Assembly (NCBI RefSeq): GCF_040807025.1
Contig: NC_090947.1
Coordinates: forward strand, 4,588,001 to 4,652,000
Direction: 5' to 3'
DNA from: Struthio camelus
Lineage: Eukaryota; Chordata; Aves; Struthioniformes; Struthionidae
DNA length: 64,000 nt
Positions 51,996-64,000 of this stretch are shown in pieces; the stretch's first letter is position 1, and each line of letters opens with the position of its first letter. The notes beneath the pieces were generated by a model. That model did no database searches, was not told the DNA's origin, and saw only the letters and a list, made by a program, of their open reading frames with translations. The translations under genes were made by a program, and so were the position numbers.

Positions 51996-54900
51996 TTATG
52001 CAAACTCTTTTATGATTAGTGGTGGAGAACTGTTTTAACAGCACTGGAATTACAGACTACATAAATATTCTGGACAAAAGTGACATCTAACGGCCAGTTT
52101 TTGTCATAGCATTTCATAAAGAAATCCCGGAAGAGGCTCCGTTTTGATTTAAAAAAAAAAGAAAACAAAAAAACCCAAGGATTTGTGTGTGATATATGGG
52201 ATTGTCAATTCCAGACTAGAAATGTAATAAAGTAAAGTTGTATGTCTTTTAGGGTTTTTTTGGTTTTTTTTCCAAATTAAAGGACTTGGTAGATACTTCT
52301 TTTCCTTTCTCCTGCTGGGTTGCTTTGAAATCTTGCACTGTGACACAGCAGTGGCTGTTGCAGGAAGCGGCAACAAGCCAAACATGCTAGAGAAGAGACA
52401 AGTGCATTCCATGCTCCGTTACCTTGATCCTGAAAATAATAGATTGCAACTGAAAGTGTGGCTACACAAGGTAGGCTGGGCTGACACACTGGTTGGCCTC
52501 TTCTGGAAGGAGAGGTCCTGCTTCTTCTGCCAGAAGACGACTCTAGCCAACATGAGTAGCTCTCTGCCAGAGTAGCAAACCAGATTGGGTTGTTGAAGGG
52601 TTGGATGATCACTAGAACTAGAGAGCAAGCATGGCGGTGGGATTGCATAGCTGGCAGCAGCAGACAGAAGAAGAGCCTAAGCATAGTAGGCCTGTGGGGC
52701 TCAGGGAGGGTTTATTTTTTTTGTTTTCCTTTAAGTTAATCTTTTGTCAGCTTAACAAGTTATTTCAGTGAGAAGTCAGGCGAGCACCAGTACCAGTATG
52801 GGAAGAGGAGGGATTGCACGGCTGGTGCCGGGGGAGGAATAAGTAGGAATGAGCTGTTAGATCCGTCAGCCAGCTCATTTAGAGCCATCTTTAGCAATGG
52901 GAAATTGCAAAAAGGAAGTTTGAGTAGAAGTGAACAGGGGACATCTCCCTGGGGAAAACTGTACAGTTGGGAAGATACTGGGTGAGACAAGTCCCTCTTT
53001 TTTTTTTAAAAACAAAAAAAACCAAAACAAAACAAAACCCAGCCCAGAATTCTGGAGAGATACATAGTCTCCTGAAGAAAAAGTCCTTGATTTGGCGCTT
53101 GTTCCAGTCTTCCCCTAAGCTTCATGTTCTGCTTGCTTTAGGGCTGCTGGCAGTGGCACTGCCAGGGTTCCTGTGCTGTTTGTGCGTTCTTAGAAATGCG
53201 TCACCTTCACTCGGGCCACCAAACACTGCACTCTGTGAAACCACACACTCTCTGTTATTCTGTAGTGTTTGTTTCCCAAAGCGTACCAAATTCTTCATGC
53301 TCTGATTTTGGTTTCAAGAATATAAGGAGTCAGTTTGGATGTGTGGAATACTAGGAAGAGGAGATACTGATTTAATTACAAGACCAGTAGTATTTATGGT
53401 GATAGCTGGACAACTGTAAGGACCTTTACCACCCTTTGCATGTTGTTTATCAGACTTAATTCTCCAGGCTAGGTATTTATGTACATGTGTCAGTAGCATA
53501 TAAGTAGACTACAGCAAAACCTTAACTTGAGCAGAACTTTTGTGCATTAAATACTAGAACTGTAATAGAAATCGATCCTGCCCAACCAGGTGAAATAGAA
53601 GCCTGGAGTAGAAACGATTCCACAGATGCATTAACAGTACAAATACTTGCTTATAGGCTATTCTTGGTCATTAATTCACCCCAGGCCTTATTCTAGGAAG
53701 GACTATCAGTGATCAGAGAAGTCCTTCAGAAAGACTGAATGTAGAGTAAGTGCTGAATACAGAAACATTGGATAGGATTTTAAATCCAGCATGAGATTAT
53801 ACCTGCTGTAGTGATGGTGAGGGTGAAAGACTCCCAACCAATATGCATGCTTGGCTGAGTTCCTTTTGCAGTGACTAATGTAATGCACGTTTGTTGGTTT
53901 GGCACTTGACTACCTTGTAAGCTTTTGCTGATGCTCCGTACGAATCAAAACAATGTTTAAAAAAAAAGTCTTAATAGTGATCTGCTGATTTACTTCTACA
54001 GGATTGCAAATACGGATGTAAACTCATCAAAAAAACTTATGTTATACTTCACAGTATTTTCCATTAGTAAGATTTTAATAGCTTTCGCGTGTGTTGCGCT
54101 TGTCAAATGGTTTTAAAATAGCATGAGTGCTTTGCAGTCAGAATTACTTCGACAGTAGTGTTTTTTGGTCTATGGCTTTGCTAAGGAGAGATCATTTAGA
54201 ACAATTTTTACTTGCATAATGAGGGAGCTGTGAAATAGCCAAGTCATTAGTGAGTAATGGAAGAACTGTAAGCGTGTAAGTCAAATGTTTAAGAAAAAAT
54301 GATTCTGGTCAAAGTTCTTTTATAGAAATTCTGGTTTGTGTATAGCTTCAGACTTCCTTGAAAGGTAAACACTTGGAAACCTTATGTTCTTGCAAAGTGG
54401 TGAAACATGGAACACAGTTTTATAGATACTACTTTTATGTCAAGCTGTGTTACGCAGCATTTTATGCATAACAAATTCAGCTTCAAAGCATCCTACCGAC
54501 TCACTTTTTTCCCCCTGCCCCGCTTTGGCTGAATTAGCCCAGAGGTTGATGTATAAATGTTTATAGATCTTGCATATTTGTTAATTTTGAAGCCATAAGT
54601 TCATTAGAACAGGTGAGAGGTTGTTAAACCTAATGGCAGTCAACAGTTAACAAGAAATGCGATGATATGACAGCTATTCAGAGTGGTATTAAAAATGGCC
54701 GTTTCCCTTACAGTGCCAGTGTCTGCAGTTGGTAGTTTTCCATGAAATTAATAGTAAAGATCTAAAAACAGACATTTTCTGCTTATTGAGATTTGTCCCA
54801 TCAAATCATGATTAAAATGCATTACTTGAGCAACATAAAGAAATGCATGGAATCTGTACAGTGTCTTTTGGCAAGTATGTTTTATTTTAAGGGTATCCAT

Positions 54901-57540
54901 CTGGCACTCCTGAGTGATACCGAAATTCTGTCCAGCCCAAATGCACACACTGGTAGTATTCACTGCTTTCAAGTCTGGATTTTAGAAAACTGGTAGCGAA
55001 ACTCGGTTTGTTTTTTATACTATAAACTGGTTTCTAGGAATGGATTTCTAAAATGTAAAGTTTACATCTTCCTTTTTTTTTTTTTTTTTTTTTTTTTTAA
55101 ACCAGTGTCGACCAGATTTGTTACACAGAGATTATATATTTTATTTTCTTTTTAATCACTTCTTTCACATGGTTCTTGAAGCTAGGAAACTTCTGCATGC
55201 AGACTTCCTCCAAACTCTGTAGCAAAATTATCATAGCTTTTACTGATTTTTCTAGCACGCTAAATTTGCTGGTGTTCCTTTTATCTCAGTTCAGGTGTAT
55301 TCATGCTAAATTTACCTGCTTCCTCTGTTTGTTTGTTTTTAAGGTGATTTCTCTGACAAGGAGGAATTGATCATCTCGCTTGGAAGATTTTGCAAACTCT
55401 GTACTCCAGCTTGTTCCAGGATCATATTGTGTTTCTTACTGGTTTTACTGCAGCGGATCTTAATGAAAATTCACGTAGCATCATCGCATGATTTGTGGTC
55501 TTATGCGAGACAAAATAACCTGAAGATCGCTTGGGGGTGTCTTTTTGTGTATGAAGATCTTAAGTGGTTCTTCCCAGTTTTCCTGTTCTCCACAGTTGGC
55601 TCAAGCATTCAACAACAGGTTTCTCTAAGTGATATAATTAAAGGAGAATGTTTCAGTGAAACAGGACTTCTCCAATACTGGAAGGACGTTTCTATGCTTA
55701 GTGATCACTGAAGTAGACAACCCCCTTAATTCTTATACACCTCTTAATTTTAGGCATTTTAGGTAGCTGGTAAGTTGGTTCAAAGTACTACATGTTTAAT
55801 AAATTGCCAACGTGTTTAAGTTCTTTCCAGATCATCTCATTCTGAATAGTTTGTAGAAATCTCACGTATCCTTTTAACACAAGGCAGGGAAGGGACGACG
55901 TCAGAGGAAGCTTTGTTTTACAAAACCAGGCCTCAGTGTTTCCCATACTCATGGACTTTGTTACGTAAACTGCAGTGTTACAACAGCAGCAATTATTCAG
56001 GAGCAGAGTGATCTTGAGTCCATTTTCATTTGGCAGTTCTGTAACGTGCTTCTGAGTCTGATGGCCAAATACTTCCTTCAGGATGATGTTCCACCCTAGA
56101 CTTCTTTTCAGAATATGGAATTTTTTTTTTTTTTGGTCTTATAAATCCACTTCCATGGCTGTAAACAGAGGATGGGTGCCTAAATCCTTCCGTTGTGCCA
56201 CATAGCCTGGTATAGTGGGACATCCCCCAGAGGAAACTTGGTTTGCGTTGCATAAGTTGACACAAGGGGAGGGGGAAGGATGGGGGGGATGCAAGCGTAT
56301 TCTTTTGTGTGTGTGGTTAGTGTACAGAAGGGGTATAGCTTTTAAATCCTCTTCTAGCAGATGAAGAAAAGGCAGCTTGGGTGTATGTGTCTGGTAAGGG
56401 GGTGAGGAGAACTATCTTTGCTGCTGCCAGGCCCATGTTACCGTATCGCATGGCGAGGCAGTACGTTGTGGCTGTCCAAATCTCTCTCTTTGTTATACTT
56501 TGTTCTCGATCCAGGCTGCATTTGCTGCTGAAAAGAGTCTGTCTTGCCTGTGAATAAAGGTTAAAATTTCTTCTTCAAAAAGTTGTGCTTATGTTTTGCT
56601 GTTTTCACATTTCATCTCTTCCCTCTCCTCGTAGCAGAACTATTGCAGACAACGTGCTCAAAGCCTAGCACTGTGTTTCGCAGCTGATGTTTTTAAGTTG
56701 GATCCTGAAGCTGCAGTTGAGGCCTCGGGTCTGTTTTCTTCCCCGTTCACATCAAGATTAAAACAGCTCTAGGCTTTGCTCTGCCCTGTTATTTGGCCAG
56801 CCAATGCTGCCCTTTCCCTTCCCCAGACTTGATTCTGTAATTAAACAGGAGTTATTAGTGCTGTAGGTAAAGCTGACTTTGTGGCTTTGTTCCTGTTGGG
56901 AAGGCAGACGCATGCCTAATGTTGAAACGCTGAAACGAGGCCTGGCACGCTGCAGCGGTTGCTTGTTCATGCAGCCTTTTCAAAGGGAGAGCTAACTCAA
57001 ACGGTGAGAGAAGGCGTTTGTGGGGTGGCGAGGAGCACCTCCTGCTCCGCCTGACCTCTGTACAGCTGGAGACCTCGTTCGTCTGGATGTGTGTGCTCTT
57101 AAATTTCTGAAGAGCCCAAGCGAGGCACCTTTCCACATTCGGGCTGGGCAAGAGTTCAGTCGATGAGCTGCAGGTGGAGCTCTACTTGCTCAACAATGCT
57201 TTTGCACTCCAAGTAATACATACATATGTGGTGGGTGGGTGCCTGTGTGTACGTATACATGTATGTATATTCTTTCTGAAGTTGCATGACCACAAGAAGG
57301 TAGTGTCCAAGAGTCTGTAAACAAAGAAAGGGAAGGCATGCTTCTTCTCCTTAGGCTAGAGGGAGCACCTTAGCAAAAAATGGAAGGAGGGCAAAGGAAA
57401 ACGTGTGGGGAAGAAAGGATTTCCTTGGGTTTTCCTTTGAGAAATTTTCCGTTCCCTTGCCCCGCTCCCCGTCTCTGGACACCTACCTGCCTGCTCCGAG
57501 AAGATGGAGTTAACTCCAGCTCAGCTGGGCGTGACAAATC
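51996..57540. other. RBM44-RAMP1 intergenic region
   Basis: About 5.5 kb without a supportable gene. It holds A/T-runs (a 26-T run at 55073-55098), isolated AATAAA hexamers (55798, 56553) and a TG/TA-rich short stretch near 57218-57270. An open frame at 55344-55711 has an acceptor-like start and a downstream AATAAA but no recognised protein. No named mobile element is seen. Confidence 0.65.
55073..55098. repeat. 26-base T homopolymer
   Basis: An uninterrupted T-run in intergenic DNA. It could be the reversed tail of an old retrocopy, but no gene-like sequence is recognised beside it. Confidence 0.9.
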
Positions 57541-57659
57541 TCAGCTGAAGTCATCACAAAGAGTGGTTGGCTCCCCCCCCCCCCCGGCCAAAAAAACCAA
57601 ACAAACCCACCACTCCGACAAACCAGTTAGAGACGGTTTACAGGACAGAAATCCCAACA

Positions 57660-58110
57660 CGGGAGGAAAGCGCTCGGGAGAGGGAGGGAGGGAGGGAGGG
57701 CCCGGCGGCGCTCCCGCGGGCGGCCGCGCAGCGGGGCTCGGGAGGCGGCGGCGGCCGCCGGGCAGGTGGCTGCGCGGAGCGGCTGAGCGGCGCGGCCGCC
57801 CCCGCGCCCTTCCCACGGGCGGGCGGCCCACGGCGCCGCGGATGGCGGCTCTCCTACCTCGGCGCTTCCTCTGCTTCGTGCTGGGTGAGTGCGCGCCCCG
57901 CCGCCGAAACCCCCGCCCGGGGCTTAGAGGCAGCCGGGCTGTTCCTCGGGTCAGTGCGTTAGCGTCCTTTTCCTGCCGGGAGGTACCGTCCCAGCGGCTC
58001 CGAGCGCTGGGGAATAGCAAGGAGCCTAAAGGCGGCCCCTAAACGTGCCGGGGCGGGCGAGCGGTGCTCCCTGGCGCGCCCCGCTGCGCCCGACGCCCTT
58101 TCTGAGATCT
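57660..58110 (+). promoter_or_regulatory. RAMP1 CpG-island promoter and 5' leader
   Basis: Very GC- and CpG-dense DNA around the RAMP1 start codon. A run of five GGG blocks at 57682-57700 is a G-quadruplex motif on the coding strand 142 bases before the ATG. A C-run at 57572-57585 lies just upstream. No TATA box is evident. The transcription start is not determinable by eye. Confidence 0.65.
57842..57884 (+). CDS. RAMP1: RAMP1 first coding exon (partial gene)
   Basis: Encodes MAALLPRRFLCFVL plus the first base of a Gly-type codon, then G|GTGAGT. It aligns with the human RAMP1 start, where LPRRGLWLLLA corresponds to LPRRFLCFVLG. The hydrophobic stretch is the beginning of a signal peptide. 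RAMP1 is a single-pass membrane protein that pairs with calcitonin-receptor-like receptor to make the CGRP receptor. Identity rests on this short match, the CpG island and the position after RBM44 on the same strand, as in human. The remaining exons are not in the window. Confidence 0.75.
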
Positions 58111-61100
58111 TAGGTTTTCCCAAAGCCTGCTCGCTTTGGATGACTTCCTCTGCCCTTTCTTCCAGAAGTTCAGATCAGCTACCAGGAGGCTGTTTCAGGA
58201 TCCCCCCCCGCCGCCCCCAACCACCACCGTTTCTGAACGGGACACGCGGAAAGGGCCGCGACTGTTCTCGCCACTCGTCTCCCTCGCGGAGGTTTCGGAC
58301 TCGCTAGGTGCTGCCGGTCCAAAAATCAGGTTGGAAATTCTCGCGCTACGCGACGGTTTGCGCCCAGGGCGCTCCGGCCTTCTTCAGTGCTGGGGGGGGA
58401 AAAAACCCGGACCCTGCGTTGGTAGCACTCGGAATAAGAAGCGTATTTATTTAAGGTGACTTAAAAGGGAAACCGCACACCATCCCTGTGACACTGAGCT
58501 GGCAGGAAACTGAAGCACTCTTTGAGGAAACTCAGATTTCTTCTCTTTCTCCTCCTGTCCGTTCTCCCGCGCTCTTTTTCTGCTCCAAACCCTGGTAAAT
58601 AATGTATCGAGCTCCGCCGCATACAACGCTCTTCTCCGTGCAGCGTCATAAACTATTTACTATCTTGCAGCCTGTGACTGTTCACAGGGAAATACAAGAC
58701 GGCGCGGTCAGACAAAACGCATTCTCCGTGGTCGGTGGTAGAGAAACGCTCAGTGTACCTGACGAAGCAGGAAACAGTATCATGTTAATGCCTGCGATTA
58801 GCAATTCTTGATTATCTCGGATTTTTCTCTGCTGTGTTTTTCTAGTCCCTTTCCCCTTTGTTTCTTTAAAAACAAATTAGAAATCAGCTTCTTAGGCTTT
58901 CTTACCCGCCAGCAGGTTAAGCATTGGTTGCCCCCTTGTTTCTCACGCGAGACAATCAAATGTAATATTATAGTAACCTGCTAAAAAAAAAAAAAAGAGG
59001 AGGAGCCCCGTCGGGAATGCTTAGCGAGAGCCCAGTCCTAAAAAAACAAAACCCACCGACCCCTCGTGTTTATTTGCCGTCCCCGGAGCCGTAACGCCGC
59101 GGGGATCCTGTGTGTGCCGTCGTGGGCCGCTTTTCCCAGCTGTGAGCGCAGGATTTGAGTTGCGAGCGGGATTCCCGGGGGTTATTTTCACAACTGGGAC
59201 GGCCTCGCCGGTCGAGGGACTGGGAAACCTCCAGCGGAGCAACAACATGCTGCAGCACCCCAAATCCGGACTAAAACCAACCCGTACAGCACAAGCGCCC
59301 TCTCCCAGCCTCTGCCATGCCGTCTGCCGCTTTCGTTCGCCGGCAAAACGGAAACGCAGTGGGAAATCCCGGCTGGGCCGGCGGTGCGTGAGCATCTCTG
59401 ACCCCGTTGCGGGAGCATGGCTGTTTCTTGGTTGTGCTTCCCTCCTGGCTTATCCTGGTTTTAGTGAGGGGTCTCCACTCTCCGACCCCCCGGTCCGAAA
59501 GGGAGAGAAACGGTGCCGCTGCGGTTCGAGAATAGCCGGCTCGGGCTTTCTTGCCTTCCCAGCAGCCTGTGGCAGCAGGAAGGCTCCCTCTGTGCAAGCC
59601 ACTTAGCCGTGATAGATGACAGATAATTGCGGCGCTGAGCGGTGGGTACGTTTGGTTTGTCCTGCGTCCTCTCTTCACTGGGTTTTTTTTTTTTTTTTTT
59701 TGAGCACATTCTGCACTATTAGCAAAAAAAAAACCAAAACCACGCCACCAATTCGACGCGTCCTCCCTGTCTCCCGCAGGAGCCTTTGCAGGGCTTTTTG
59801 GCTGCGGGGATGGAGCCCGTGAGCTGGCGCTGCCAGACTCCCGTTAGCTCCGAGCCAGATGTTGCCTCCTAAATCCGCGTGCAACCCCCCCCCCGCTCCG
59901 GGCCACGAGAGGGTGAGGCAGCTCCGCGCTCAGCGAGGACCGTGACACCCCCTGGCCCCGGGGGTGCCCGTCCTGGCAGCATCAGCTCAGCCTCCTTTTC
60001 TATGCCGAAAAAGCCTTTTTGAGCTGCCCGGGCTTGAAGCGACTTTGCAGCTGGCTGCCGAGTCCTTAAAAAGCCGCGACGGTGAGGATGTCAACTGTCC
60101 AAAAATAGCTGCAATCTCAGTCAGCAGACCCAAGGTGTAGCCGCACCCTGAGGTCTCAGGTAAAGGTTAAAAAATGGGGCTTTTCCCGGTTCTTTGGCCG
60201 CGGTTCCCTGCCGAGGCCGGCAGGCAGGAGGCAGCGCGCCTCGTTCGCTCTCGCCGAATGGACTGAGAGCTTTGAAAGCGACGGGTCCAAACTGAGAGTC
60301 ATCACTAGACCCGAGCGAGCTCCTACTGCTGCAAGAGCTGGCTGCAGAGCGTCGCTCGCTTACGAGGGGAGAAAACCCTTAAAAAGGAAAATAGCTTGTT
60401 CCCAGGCTGCTCGCGGGAAGGTTGTAGTCTGGAAACCGTTATGTCGAAAGCGTTTAGGCAACTTGCTCCTCTTTGCAGCCTCTGATGAACGCGCCCACGG
60501 GGCATTGCGGCCGTTTATTCTGTTTCCCGCCTTACTGCATTTGATTTATCCGTGTGGTCGCTTCTTTGCGGGCCATCTGCTTGTTTGCGTGAAGAGTATT
60601 AGTCTTGGAAGCACCTTCTCGTCTTGGAGGTGGTTACATCCAGGGCGTCCGCTGGCTGGTCCTGCCTCGGTCCCGGTAGCAGGGATTCGGCCGGGGAGAG
60701 ATTTCCGCGAGCCTGGGGAAGGGCTGTTCTGGGGGCTTCCTGGGGCAATCGCCCGATACTGTCGGGAGTTGCTGCCGGCCGCAGGCATTTGGTGGCTTTG
60801 AAGCCTTGCCTCGTCCCAAAATGTTTCCATAGCTCTTAAATCCCCTGAGGCTTCAGAAAACTCATCACCTTTATCCTTTGGAGAACTGGAGTTGCACGTC
60901 CCTTCCTTGAAGAACCTAGAGCCGCCTCTTAATCTAAAGCATTAAATCAGTGTAGGAAAAGGGGGGTTTATCCAGTGAGACCCTTCTCCTGGAGCTGTTC
61001 CTCACCATATTTTTTTTTAACACAAAGGGGAAAAAAAAAGATTTTTTTTTTTTCCTTTCCATCTAGTGCTAACTAGATATTTTGCAGAGAGCTGAATACA

Positions 61101-64000
61101 AAGCATCACAAAAACTCGAGGATCCCTTTGGGTTTCAATTTTGACTTGCTGGTGTGCCCGCTAAGAATCGGCCCGATTTTGACATCGAGCCGATAGCGGG
61201 ATAATTTCCGTTCGTTTGGTTACCGCTAGCGTTGAAGCATCCCTTCCCGGCGGCGGTTCTGGCGTCGGGGTCGGCAGAGCTGCGTCACGAGGCCGGCGCC
61301 GGAGCGGCGGCAAGAGCTGCCAGTAGTTGGTTCAAACTCGAGGGGACCTCTCCCGCTTGGAGGCCGGGTGCGGGCCACCTCAGGGGAGCAGGGGCAGGGG
61401 CGCAAGGCAGGAGCGCCGCTGAGCGAAACCCAGCACAAGCAGATTGACGTCCTCAGGGGTCCCCCTCCTTGTCTGCCTCGGGCCTTCTGGTCTCGGTCTG
61501 CCAAAAAAAAAAAAAACCCACCCCAGCAGCATCTTCTAGAAAACGACCATCGCGAGCTCAAGCTGGGATGGAAGGGCACCGCTCGCTGTCTTTGCTTCCT
61601 GCTGAAGACCCCAGCAGGCCATACCAAGCATTGCTGTTACGGCTTTTGACGTGGTGGCCCCATAAGCAAGCGACTCGGTATTCAGGGGTCTAGGAAGCAT
61701 GATGTGTGTGACAGACTTCACAATCCCTTCTAGACCCTAATGGCTCCGGGGGAAGCCGAAGGGAGTTTTCATTTCGGGCTCCCAAACACTTTCTCCCTCC
61801 CTGCCGAGGCAGCCGAGCTTGGGGACAGGCAGGAAGGTCTTCACTGTGACATGGCCTCTTTGACATCGGCATTGAGAGCTATCCAGGAGCTGGCGAGGAA
61901 ACGCGGTAGGGGGAGGAGGCTGGAGGGCAAAGGACTCCAGATCTGTAGAAAAATGGGCTTCATTAGCTCTGCCGCTCACAAAGCAGTCCTAATTAAGGAC
62001 ATTACCGCCAAGCTTATTGCCGGGTGCAGCGGAGCATGGTCCGGCTCGACTCCTTTTGAAGACGTGGAGCAGCGTTGCTGTCAGTCAGGGCCAGGACACG
62101 GGGCTCTGGGCTTCGGTTTGAGTTTCTGAAGTCAAGAAGCAGATCTCGAAGGCGCATCTAGAAAACAATCATGAGACGGGCAGCCGTGACTGCCAAGAAA
62201 TCAGGATGGATTTGGTCTGGGACGCCAGCGGCGTTGCCTCCATCCTGGCGTTGCAGGTCCCGCTTGTCAATACAGCCAGGGGAGCAGAAAACACAGCACC
62301 CGCGCAGGGCTCGCTGCAGTCGCTGCGCTGGCATTTCCGTAGAGGACCAGGGCCGGCTTTAGGTCTTCAGCTGGTGGCGTCTTCTTCTGCTTTCAAGCCT
62401 CTGTTTATTCATGAGCCATTTGTTTCCATTTGACCTTCTCCTGTTACGGTCTTTTACCATAAATAAGTCTCCATCCCCCGTGCTGTTCATCCCCGGAAGT
62501 GTTTATAAAGCGTCACGGCGTTGTCTCGGATGTGGCTTTTGCAAGGTTAAACAAGCGAAGCCCCTTTTAGTCCGGTTGGCAAGCGGCACTCTGTGTTCCC
62601 TCAGGCCCCGCGGGATCCCTTCGGAAACGGGACTTCTAACATCGCTCCTCTAAACGCGGAAGCGGTGCCGCAGACGCCGCTGGTGCTGCGTACCGGCACC
62701 GGCTTGTAGGACGAGACCGGGGCCGGCAGGTCGCCTCCAAAAGGGGCTTTTCCCTGGGTTTTAGTGAAGCAGAAGAAGCGCAAGCCAGCCCTTGACCCCA
62801 CGTTTGGATTTCAGTGGGATATCCGTTTTCCTAAAGTCAAACTTTCCTAGCGGCTGCCGTGTTTCATTTAACCCTTTTCCTGGCAATGAGGATTTTGGGT
62901 GGTTTTTTTTTTCCCCAACTTCCCTCCCGCCCCAGTTTCCCAAGCGCTGGAGCCCTCTGAAAGCCTCATTGCTCTGGTGGCTTCGCGGCGGTCGAGCTGT
63001 CGGGGGCAGGTCAAACACGGGGAGGTGGGGGGCTCTGTGTCCGCGTCCATGCCGTGCTTACAGGACCGTCCTGTTCAGGACGAGCCAGGAAAACCCTCCC
63101 GTAGCTAAGTCTGGGCTGCGGGGAAGTGTTTGTGGGCAAGAAAAAGGCCGGCTGTGCTGGAGCCAGGTCGGGTGAGAGCAGGCGGACGCGCTTCTCCAGA
63201 AGGTGGAAATCCCTTCCCTTGCAAAACCTGTGCTGCTTGCACAGGCGCCATGCAAGCGTCAAAAACCAGGCTAGTGAATTATTTGGCTGTTTTCCATGCT
63301 GGCCTCTCTGAAGCATGACCAGGACTTTCCCAGGACCAACCTTCCCAGGAAGGGAAGCATCTCAAGACCGCACAGAGGAAAGGTCGGGAGGAGGAGGGAG
63401 CCCCGGGGTGCAGAAGCAGAGTTAGGACACGGCGAGTTTATTTAAGGCCAGTCGGAGGCTCTCCAAAGCGGCTCTTCTCCGCCTTGGCCACGGGTCTTTA
63501 GCAGCGCTGCAAGTTCCTCCGTCTGGTGGAGCTTCTCCGCTGGGGCCGGACCGCAGCCCGCCCGGCGGCGACGCGGCTGGCAGAGCGCCGTTTATTTTTA
63601 GTCCTGGGAACGCTTGTTCTGCTCCCCGCGAAACCATCTGCTGCTGCAAGCGGGGGCTTTTTCAGTTTTTTTAACTCAACAGACTTAACCCTACCCGCCC
63701 CCACCTCCCGTCTTCCGTTTTCTTCATCTTTTGGCCGCAAACCTGGATGTTTTCCCTGCTCATCCAAGCTTTCAAGGACTGTTTCTCTCTCTTTGGGAAA
63801 GGGAAGTCAGAAGAGGACAGGGATTCAAAGATGCAACGGATGAAAGGCTCCGATGGAGAAATCTTTTCTTCTACCTCCCCGCCCTGCCCACCATGTCCCC
63901 CCCCCCCCCACTGGCATTTTGGGCCAGAAGGTTTTGGCTCGCTCTGATCCTTAGCTCAGCTTTGGGCTAAAAGCCATCCGAAGCATCCGGGTGCCCCGGA
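57885..64000 (+). other. RAMP1 first intron, 5' part
   Basis: GC-rich intronic DNA with many retained CpGs (dense around 60180-60440, 61240-61420 and 62560-62740), C-runs (58201-58209, 59885-59894, 63897-63911) and A/T-runs. Several long open frames exist, as expected for GC-rich sequence, but none has known similarity or paired splice sites. RAMP1 exon 2 (the QEANYG-type segment) was looked for and not seen. Confidence 0.6.

Noticed and set aside
55073-55400. Minus-strand retrocopy suggested by the 26-T run
   Set aside because: Sequence to its right shows no recognisable gene, and no target-site duplication could be found.
57380-58042. 220-codon plus-strand open frame across the RAMP1 CpG island
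   Set aside because: GC-rich DNA has few stops. The frame differs from the RAMP1 signal-peptide frame, crosses a good donor, and encodes Pro/Arg/Gly-rich sequence with no similarity.
59112-59606. 164-codon open frame in the RAMP1 intron
   Set aside because: It lies in GC-rich intron sequence with overlapping frames on both strands, no recognisable domain and no supporting splice sites.

Overview
The window is vertebrate nuclear DNA, most likely from a bird. It carries three same-strand (+) genes in the order LRRFIP1 - RBM44 - RAMP1, which is the order I recall for human 2q37.3. The intergenic gaps are short. The only interspersed repeat I can name is a CR1 LINE, the dominant LINE of birds and other sauropsids. 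Genus cannot be fixed from the sequence alone. All genes are intron-split with GT/AG junctions, so exons were built by hand from splice sites, phase continuity and recognised protein sequence.

1-38.6 kb: the 3' two thirds of LRRFIP1 (leucine-rich repeat flightless-interacting protein 1, also GCF2/TRIP). Sixteen coding exons are visible; the N-terminal exons lie upstream of the window. Exons 1-10 (1110-22125) encode a Ser/Arg-rich linker and a coiled coil. The phase-1 donor at 22125 can join two alternative ends. One is a single 2.3-kb acidic exon (23767-26111, the GCF2-like C terminus). The other is five short coiled-coil exons (31758-36665, the LRRFIP2-like C terminus). Each end has its own stop codon and poly(A) signals.

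38.6-52.2 kb: a short intergenic spacer, a CpG-island promoter with two CCAAT boxes (about 40.24-40.8 kb), then RBM44. The RBM44 coding sequence is complete: 14 coding exons, 1,068 codons plus stop. It comprises a large Cys-containing first coding exon, a single RRM and a conserved C-terminal block. A diverged CR1 LINE lies in its second coding intron.

52.2-57.6 kb: intergenic DNA with no convincing gene. 57.6-64 kb: the CpG-island promoter, first coding exon (signal-peptide start) and GC-rich first intron of RAMP1, the accessory subunit of CGRP/adrenomedullin-family receptors. The rest of RAMP1 lies beyond the window.

The three genes do not form a pathway; they are syntenic neighbours. I found no convincing new biological system. 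The points most worth a second look are the phase-matched alternative ends and equal 93-nt cassette exons of LRRFIP1, a 24-bp in-frame duplication and weak lysine block in its acidic exon, CxxC pairs and an upstream ORF in RBM44, a near-perfect palindrome in an RBM44 intron, and a G-quadruplex-type run just upstream of the RAMP1 start codon.
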